The notes under the pieces: model-generated
The model's database searches: none
Seen by the model: only the letters and a program-made list of their open reading frames with translations
Told to the model about the DNA's origin: nothing
From: an uncultured Bacilli bacterium
GTDB lineage: Bacteria; Bacillota_I; Bacilli_A; RF39; UBA660
Reading direction: 5' to 3'
DNA length: 10,425 nt
NCBI GenBank assembly: GCA_934130265.1
Contig: CAKOYC010000023.1
Location: 1-10,425 of the forward strand
Part shown: one piece after another, positions 5,901 to 10,425 of the stretch
Layout of the letters: each line of letters opens with the position of its first letter
How positions within the stretch are numbered: the first letter of the stretch is position 1
Made by a program: the position numbers and the translations under genes

Positions 5901-6953
5901 TTATTGAAATTTTCTTATATCATTAACTCTTGCTGCAAAGTATGGTTTATCTTTAGATGTTTCTTTAAGAAAGATAGCAAAAGTCTTATCTACATAAAAG
6001 TATCTTTTTGATTTATTATCCTCAATAGATGATTTCATTACATTCATGCCTGCCTCACTTTTTATTTTTCCTCCTACATCATCTAGAGTAAACTTAATGG
6101 TTTGAAGAGCTGTCCCTATTTCTATTAAATTACCTTCACTATCTTTAATAGGTTGTCCTTCTAACTCTTTATATTCTTTCATGACATTAAGACTTAAGTA
6201 TGGCATCTTAAAATAATCACTATCTATAGTAAACTCATTATCTTTATATTCTTTAGATTTACTTGTTATATTATTATATATTTCTCTAAAGTTATTACCC
6301 TTAGGATTCTTATTAATTATAACTTCATCATTTGATGTCGTAAGTAACTTAATAGCAAAATCAACTTCATTATTATAATAAAGTACTTTTATCTGTTTAG
6401 CTAACTCTTCATCTTTATCTTTTATTCCAAAGTATTTAATACTATCATACTTATCATTAAATTTTCCATTAGCTAGTTTATTAAATTTCTTAGGATATTT
6501 AAATTCTCTATATAACATACTATAAAAGAAATAGTTATTAGGAGATGAATTAGTAAAATCAAACTTATCTAAGATATCACTTTTCTGATTAAATTTATCT
6601 TTTATTCCTTTAATTATTTTATTTTTAAGTTCAATACTTTTAACTCCATAAGTCTTATAATAATAATCACTTGATATGTCACTTTCCTTAAACTCTTCTT
6701 TATTTAAATTATCTAGAAAGGTATTACTCTTATCAAACTTAACATCTTGTTTTACAATATCATTTTTTAAATCATTAAATATCAACTGAAAAGTAGGACA
6801 CCAACTACTATCTTTAGTAATAACGTCTTCCATAGTAGGTACTACATCTACTCCTTTAGTTTCTTTTATATCTTTTTTAAAAGCAAACTTAGTAAGACCA
6901 ATAACTGCTATCATTACGGCTAATAAACTACTAAATATTAGTTCTTTTTTCAT
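5901..6953 (-). CDS. Membrane-anchored or secreted serpin-like protein
   Basis: A 350-residue exported protein. Residues 1-24 (MKKELIFSSLLAVMIAVIGL then TKFA) are an uncleaved anchor or signal peptide without a lipobox Cys. The rest shows a serpin-like order of segments: a central LYREFKYPKKF block (about 148-158), VLYYNNEVDFAIKLL (180-194), then QTIKFTLDDVGGKIKSEAG (274-292), resembling the serpin hinge before the reactive loop, and VDKTFAIFLKETSKDKPYFAARV (311-333), resembling the serpin C-terminal strand pair (PFxFxIRD...FxGRV). Serpins trap proteases by loop insertion; whether this divergent member inhibits is unknown. The hinge lacks the run of small residues typical of inhibitory serpins. 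The upstream in-frame ATG at 6971 is rejected because AAGGGAG correctly serves the ATG at 6953. It is the last gene of the kinase operon, 20 bases after the dehydrogenase stop. Confidence 0.58.
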   Translation of the reverse strand: MKKELIFSSLLAVMIAVIGLTKFAFKKDIKETKGVDVVPTMEDVITKDSSWCPTFQLIFNDLKNDIVKQDVKFDKSNTFLDNLNKEEFKESDISSDYYYKTYGVKSIELKNKIIKGIKDKFNQKSDILDKFDFTNSSPNNYFFYSMLYREFKYPKKFNKLANGKFNDKYDSIKYFGIKDKDEELAKQIKVLYYNNEVDFAIKLLTTSNDEVIINKNPKGNNFREIYNNITSKSKEYKDNEFTIDSDYFKMPYLSLNVMKEYKELEGQPIKDSEGNLIEIGTALQTIKFTLDDVGGKIKSEAGMNVMKSSIEDNKSKRYFYVDKTFAIFLKETSKDKPYFAARVNDIRKFQ

Positions 6954-6973
6954 ATTATTCTCCCTTATCATTA

Positions 6974-7912
6974 CTACTTCTCATATTTATAAAATCCTTC
7001 ACCACTAGCTTTTCCAAGTTTTCCTTCGTCTAAGTATTTCTTTAGTAATTTATGCATTCCCTTAAAGTTATAAGGAGCTAGAAAAGATGGTATCTTAACA
7101 TACATTTCTACTATATCATAAGCTGTTTTTAACCCTACTGTATCTAGTATTTGAAATGGTCCTTCAGGTGAACCTGTTCCAAAAGTCCAAGCTTTATCAA
7201 TACTTTCTGGATCTGATATTTCATTTACTACTAAGTCAAGAGCAGAAAACAAGAAAGGTATTAACATAGAGTTTAAAAGATAACCTGACTTTTCTTTTCT
7301 AACTGGTAATGGTATCATATTAATTTCTTTAGCAAAGTTTAAGACTATATTAAAGTATTCTTCTTTAGTATCTTTCTGTTTCATTACCTCTGCTATATTA
7401 TTTTTCCAAATAGAGTTAGCAAAATGTAGAGCTAAAAACTTATCTGGTCTATTTGTATACTTAGCAAGACGACTTGGTAACATAGTAGATGAGTTAGTAA
7501 CTACTATAGTTTTACTAGGTAGTACCTTACTAAGCTTTATAAACATATCTTTTTTAGCTTCAAACTCTTCACTCATTGATTCAATAACTAAATCAGCATT
7601 ACTTACTGCCTTTGCTAAGTCTAGTTCTAGTTTTATATTGTTAAGGGCATCTTCTGCTTTCTTTAAACATTTATCTTTATCAAAATCATCATATGATGAT
7701 ATTCCATTACACCAAGTATCATATGATTTATCTTTAGCCATTAAATTAATAGCCTCTATATAAGTTTCTTTTAGTTTAGTAAGTTTAGGCTTACATCTTT
7801 CTATACTTCCTTCACTTCTAAGATATATTACTACCTTAAATCCCATATAGCTTGCTTGATAAGCTATCTGACTACCTAAAACTCCGCCTCCTAGTATTGT
7901 AATATTTTTCAT
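6974..7912 (-). CDS. 3-hydroxyacyl-CoA dehydrogenase family protein
   Basis: A 312-residue cytoplasmic NAD-dependent dehydrogenase of the 3-hydroxyacyl/3-hydroxybutyryl-CoA type, which interconverts 3-hydroxyacyl-CoA and 3-oxoacyl-CoA. The Rossmann GxGxxG is GGGVLG (residues 8-13). VTNSSTMLPS and ALHFANSIWKNN correspond to the catalytic Ser/Asn and His regions, with EVM supplying the partner Glu. The canonical HFFNP is replaced by HFANSIW, as in a distinct Bacillota subfamily. The C-terminal helical domain (about 205-312) includes SGYLLNSML and ends GEGFYKYEK, usual for the family. No thiolase, crotonase or acyl-CoA dehydrogenase accompanies it, so its pathway is unclear. AAGGAG inside the end of the kinase gene serves its ATG, which lies two bases after the kinase TAA, so coupling is tight. 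Confidence 0.87.
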   Translation of the reverse strand: MKNITILGGGVLGSQIAYQASYMGFKVVIYLRSEGSIERCKPKLTKLKETYIEAINLMAKDKSYDTWCNGISSYDDFDKDKCLKKAEDALNNIKLELDLAKAVSNADLVIESMSEEFEAKKDMFIKLSKVLPSKTIVVTNSSTMLPSRLAKYTNRPDKFLALHFANSIWKNNIAEVMKQKDTKEEYFNIVLNFAKEINMIPLPVRKEKSGYLLNSMLIPFLFSALDLVVNEISDPESIDKAWTFGTGSPEGPFQILDTVGLKTAYDIVEMYVKIPSFLAPYNFKGMHKLLKKYLDEGKLGKASGEGFYKYEK

Positions 7913-7914
7913 AA

Positions 7915-9825
7915 TTAATCCATCTCCTTATCACTACAAATAACAACTTCATCAACATTATCCCAAGATATCTTATTATCATTACCTAATAATTTTTTAA
8001 GTTTCTCATCAAGTTCATCTTTTTTAAATGGTTTAGATAGATAATCACTAAATCCTAAGTTTTTATACTTTTCTTCACAACCAGATAAAGCATCAGCAGT
8101 AAGAGCAACTACTGGAGTAATAAAATCACTATCTTTCTTAAGTTCTTTTAAAGCCTCTTCTCCACTCATCTCTGGCATCATTATATCCATTAAAATAACA
8201 TCATATTTATTACCATTTTTTATTTTCTCTAAGCAAACTTTTCCAGAGGTACAATCATCTACTTGATAATTTAAATCTTTAAGCATCTTAGTAGTAACTT
8301 TTATATTTAAGTTATTATCATCTACTATTAATATTTTTTTACTACTAGTATCTATTTTAATATTATCATTTGTACTTATTTTATCATTATTCTTTGGATC
8401 TATTCTTTTACCAATCTTTTGGGGAAGATTAACTACAAATAATGATCCTGTTCCAAATCTACTTTGAACATTTATTTTACCATTCATTAAGTTAACTAAT
8501 GATTTAGTAATAGCAAGTCCAAGACCTGTTCCTTCAATAGTAGTATTTTTCTCATCTAAACGTTCAAATTTAGTAAATAGTTTCTCTATATTTTCTTTTT
8601 TTATTCCTCTACCAGTATCTTGAACACTTATTATTAAGTTACAATTATTTCCTCTATTAATACATTTAACAGTTAAACTTACTTTTCCTTTATCTGTATA
8701 TTTAATAGCATTAGTTAGTAAGTTATTTACAACTGTCTTAACATGAAGTTTATCACCTATTAGAATATCTGGTATATCTACAGCTAAATTCATTTCAAAT
8801 TCTATTGGTTTATCTCCTATTCTAGTAGCAGTTACTCTAGCTAGTTTAGTGATTTCTTCTTTAAAGTTATATTCTTGTTCTACTAATTCCATGTGATCAT
8901 TTTCTATTTTATTAATATCTAAGATATTACCTACTATTTCAAGTAGAGTATCTGATGCATTTTTTATATCTGTTGTATCTTCTACTACTTCTTTAGGTAC
9001 CCTCTCTTTATAGCTTTCTATATCTTCTGATAAACCAACTATAGCATTAAGGGGAGTTCTTATCTCATGAGACATACTTGATAAGAAATCACTCTTAGCT
9101 CTATTAGCTTTCTCTGCTCCTGTCTTAGCAAGTTCTAGTTGAGCAATTAGTTTTACATCCGGATTTTCAATAGTAAAGTACATTAAAAATGTTACAAATA
9201 CAATCATCGAAGTTGATAATAAGTATTCTGGATGAGCTCCTTGTATATAAGAAATCATACCCCCTAAGATAATATATAATATCATTGGATAATACTTCTT
9301 TTCAGTTATTCTTTTTATCTTAGTGATTAGTATTAATATCCATAAAATTGCATACCCTCTAGTAAAAGAGAAAACAAACTTTACAGCAGGTCCTGTTGAA
9401 TAAACTATATCTTTCTTACTAACATAATCCATCGGAAGTATGAGTGCTAGTAAAAAAGAAAAGATAGTTAGTGCCATAACCGCTACTTTACTATAGAATA
9501 TATATTTTTCTTTTCTCTCATCTGATAGTTTATCATTTATTGATATAGCAAGAACATAATAAGAAACTAGTGAAGTATAACTTAAGATAAACAGTAAATA
9601 ACTTCTTGCAAATATTTCATTTAATATTGGATACATATCTATATGAAACATAAAGAAATAAGTACCAAGAGAAACTATACATCCTATTAAACAAGTTACT
9701 ACTATATAACTATATATTTTAGTCTCCAAGTTTTTAGCACGTGGCTTTGAAAGGTATACAATTGTTAATAATATAATATAAATTAAACTTAACAGTGTAA
9801 AAGAATTACCTGGATTTTTAACCAT
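7915..9825 (-). CDS. Hybrid sensor histidine kinase with seven-helix sensor and receiver domain
   Basis: A 636-residue membrane kinase. Residues 1-220 contain about seven hydrophobic helices (near 9-25, 38-58, 74-95, 110-130, 146-168, 180-196, 202-218) with short loops, so the sensor is probably in the membrane and may see a lipid-soluble or membrane signal. A short coiled linker follows. HisKA has the phospho-acceptor H253 in SHEIRTPLNAIVG. HATPase boxes: N box at 367-376 (NNLLTNAIKY), G1 DTGRGI (403-408), G2 GTGLGLAI (432-439). A C-terminal receiver domain (about 497-612) has acidic D502/D503, phospho-acceptor D547 in MDIMMPEMSG, T576 and K598. All key residues are present. No Hpt domain or DNA-binding regulator is adjacent, so the relay partner is elsewhere. 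It is the first gene of an operon with the dehydrogenase and serpin-like gene. The ATG at 9825 follows AGGATGG. Confidence 0.9.
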   Translation of the reverse strand: MVKNPGNSFTLLSLIYIILLTIVYLSKPRAKNLETKIYSYIVVTCLIGCIVSLGTYFFMFHIDMYPILNEIFARSYLLFILSYTSLVSYYVLAISINDKLSDERKEKYIFYSKVAVMALTIFSFLLALILPMDYVSKKDIVYSTGPAVKFVFSFTRGYAILWILILITKIKRITEKKYYPMILYIILGGMISYIQGAHPEYLLSTSMIVFVTFLMYFTIENPDVKLIAQLELAKTGAEKANRAKSDFLSSMSHEIRTPLNAIVGLSEDIESYKERVPKEVVEDTTDIKNASDTLLEIVGNILDINKIENDHMELVEQEYNFKEEITKLARVTATRIGDKPIEFEMNLAVDIPDILIGDKLHVKTVVNNLLTNAIKYTDKGKVSLTVKCINRGNNCNLIISVQDTGRGIKKENIEKLFTKFERLDEKNTTIEGTGLGLAITKSLVNLMNGKINVQSRFGTGSLFVVNLPQKIGKRIDPKNNDKISTNDNIKIDTSSKKILIVDDNNLNIKVTTKMLKDLNYQVDDCTSGKVCLEKIKNGNKYDVILMDIMMPEMSGEEALKELKKDSDFITPVVALTADALSGCEEKYKNLGFSDYLSKPFKKDELDEKLKKLLGNDNKISWDNVDEVVICSDKEMD

Positions 9826-9871
9826 TCTACATCGCCATCCTATCTAGTAATATAATATCATATTTTAAGAC

Positions 9872-9900
9872 AAAAAAAGAGCATTATTTTTCAAATGTTC
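9872..9900 (-). terminator. Terminator after the DUF6273-like gene
   Basis: On the minus strand GAACATT and AATGCTC form a 7-position stem with one A/C mismatch and an 8-nt loop, followed by seven T residues, starting 10 bases after the tandem TGATGA stop. It separates the surface-protein gene from the kinase operon. If TGA were always Trp, the reading frame would run through this stem to a TAA at 9886-9884. Confidence 0.5.
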
Positions 9901-9913
9901 AATTTTTTACTCA

Positions 9914-10425
9914 TCATCCTATTGAATAGGGATTTAGTGATGAGCCATCACCTTTAGTTATCAGCGTATTAGCTTTCAGGTTGATAACTGGGCGGACCCC
10001 GTACGAATTCGCCACGCCATGCCACGGAATCAAACTACCTGATGGCACCACACTCCAAACATACGCAAACGAGTCGTTAGAAGCGAAGTCAGACGGAGAA
10101 AGCGTCCAGAAGTATTTACCATTATATATATAATAATTAGTATTAGCAGAACTTAACTTTCCTCCAGCAAGTGCTACTTCATCTGCTAAGATTAATCCTA
10201 TTGGATAATCTAGCTTAGCACTTGTATTTGATACTTTAAATCTATCGCTTTCCTGACTACATTTTAAACTTGGTGTTTTTCTATCTTGTAAGCGGGTATA
10301 GGCTCCATATATAGTCGTTTGTGTAGTCAAATATCCAGAACCACTTGTTATACTTCTATCACTACAGAATGTTTCATCTGCTAATTTTGAAGTATAACTT
10401 GTCATATTTGTTTTATACCAATTAT
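9914..10425 (-). CDS. C-terminal part of a DUF6273-like surface/pilin-type protein, candidate DGR target
   Basis: The frame is open to the window edge (NWYKTN precedes the Met at 10405, which is therefore internal), so the N-terminus is missing. Numbering from that Met, visible blocks are ADETFCSDRS (9-18), SLKC (46-49), YPIGLILADEVALAGG (67-82), YFWTLSP (98-104), YGVRPVINLK (135-144) and a final GSSLNPYSIG. From memory these match DUF6273-type C-terminal domains common in gut Bacillota, often behind a prepilin or other surface-export N-terminus, with a C-type-lectin-like fold related to known DGR targets. Up to residue 97 codon use is AT-rich as in neighbouring genes; from residue 98 it turns GC-rich and adenine-poor. 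It ends in tandem TGA codons just before a terminator. Probable role: ligand binding at the cell surface. Confidence 0.72.
   Translation of the reverse strand, partial: NWYKTNMTSYTSKLADETFCSDRSITSGSGYLTTQTTIYGAYTRLQDRKTPSLKCSQESDRFKVSNTSAKLDYPIGLILADEVALAGGKLSSANTNYYIYNGKYFWTLSPSDFASNDSFAYVWSVVPSGSLIPWHGVANSYGVRPVINLKANTLITKGDGSSLNPYSIG
9937..9951. repeat. Small perfect hairpin downstream of the candidate variable region
   Basis: GTGATG and CATCAC form a perfect 6-bp inverted repeat around AGC, inside the last 40 bases of the DUF6273-like gene. A hairpin or cruciform shortly downstream of the variable region is a known cis element of DGRs such as that of Bordetella phage BPP-1, where it promotes retrohoming. 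Here the assignment is by position only. Confidence 0.45.
9956..9989. repeat. 8-bp inverted repeat at the end of the GC-rich segment
   Basis: AGTTATCA (9956-9963) and TGATAACT (9982-9989) are perfect inverted copies separated by 18 bases. They bracket the codons for the conserved residues after GVRPV, next to the GC-rich GGGGTCCGCCC stretch (minus strand) that would be the initiation-of-mutagenic-homing site if this is a DGR target. Confidence 0.5.
9965..10114 (-). other. Candidate DGR variable region (VR)
   Basis: About 150 bp with composition unlike the rest of the window. In the 96 bases from the codon for D106 to the GGGGTC before CGC, I count about 53% GC and only 14 adenines (15%) on the coding strand. 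The preceding half of the same gene keeps AT-rich codons. The encoded segment has fixed blocks (FWTLSP, VW, SYGVRPVINL) separated by residues A, S, N, D, Y, P, G, H typical of positions that come from AAC/AAT codons after adenine mutagenesis. The GC-rich conserved end (GGGGTCCGCCC) would be the homing site. The template repeat and reverse transcriptase are not in the window, so the call is an inference. Confidence 0.55.

Noticed and set aside
6953..6971. Upstream ATG at 6971 for the serpin-like gene
   Set aside because: It places the ribosome site AAGGGAG inside the coding region and adds charged residues before the signal sequence; the ATG at 6953 fits both.
10403..10405. ATG at 10405 as the start of the DUF6273-like gene
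   Set aside because: The frame stays open to the window edge with family-like residues (NWYKTN) before it, and there is no ribosome site; the Met is internal.
1..10425. DGR reverse transcriptase or template repeat within the window
   Set aside because: I looked for an RT-like protein and for a second GC-rich, AAC-rich copy of the 9965-10114 segment on both strands and saw neither; every large frame is otherwise explained.

Overview
All recognisable genes lie on the minus strand of an AT-rich window (roughly 27-30% GC by eye) with strong AAGGAGG-type ribosome sites. Codon use, the prepilin, the small flavodoxin/cupin/carboxymuconolactone-decarboxylase (CMD) redox genes, a seven-helix hybrid histidine kinase, a serpin-like exported protein and a DUF6273-like adhesin tail all suggest a Bacillota bacterium, probably a gut-associated member of Bacilli related to the Mollicutes/Erysipelotrichia/RF39 groups. 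The lineage is an inference from gene style.

Transcription runs from high to low coordinates. (1) 10425-9914: C-terminal part of a surface or pilin-like DUF6273-type protein. Its last third abruptly becomes GC-rich and adenine-poor and looks like the variable region of a diversity-generating retroelement (DGR). A terminator-like hairpin follows at 9872-9900. (2) 9825-5901: compact operon of hybrid histidine kinase, 3-hydroxyacyl-CoA dehydrogenase and membrane-anchored serpin-like protein. (3) 5896-5006: a MerR-type promoter with a 20-bp spacer, whose dyad can also act as the terminator of operon 2, drives a flavodoxin and a translationally coupled CMD protein. (4) About 5005-2867: a 265-bp regulatory gap with 12-bp repeats spaced exactly 33 bp, then cupin, RhuM-Fic/Doc fusion and a second, frameshifted flavodoxin, ending in paired hairpins. 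(5) 2689-288: a prepilin and a U32-family RNA hydroxylase, followed by two hairpins and a C10 homopolymer. (6) 39-1: the first 13 codons of a gene that may be D-aminoacyl-tRNA deacylase.

Three in-frame TGA codons fall exactly where the families have Trp: two in the broken flavodoxin (3008-3010, 2882-2884) and one in CMD (5060-5062). Yet TGA also appears to end the U32 gene and, as a tandem TGATGA directly before a terminator, the DUF6273-like gene, and all of the roughly 25 other Trp codons are TGG. So either UGA is partly or recently reassigned or suppressed, or the redox cluster is decaying or foreign.

The most interesting element is the putative DGR target at 9965-10114. No reverse transcriptase or template repeat is present in the window, so the rest of the system would have to lie elsewhere in the genome.
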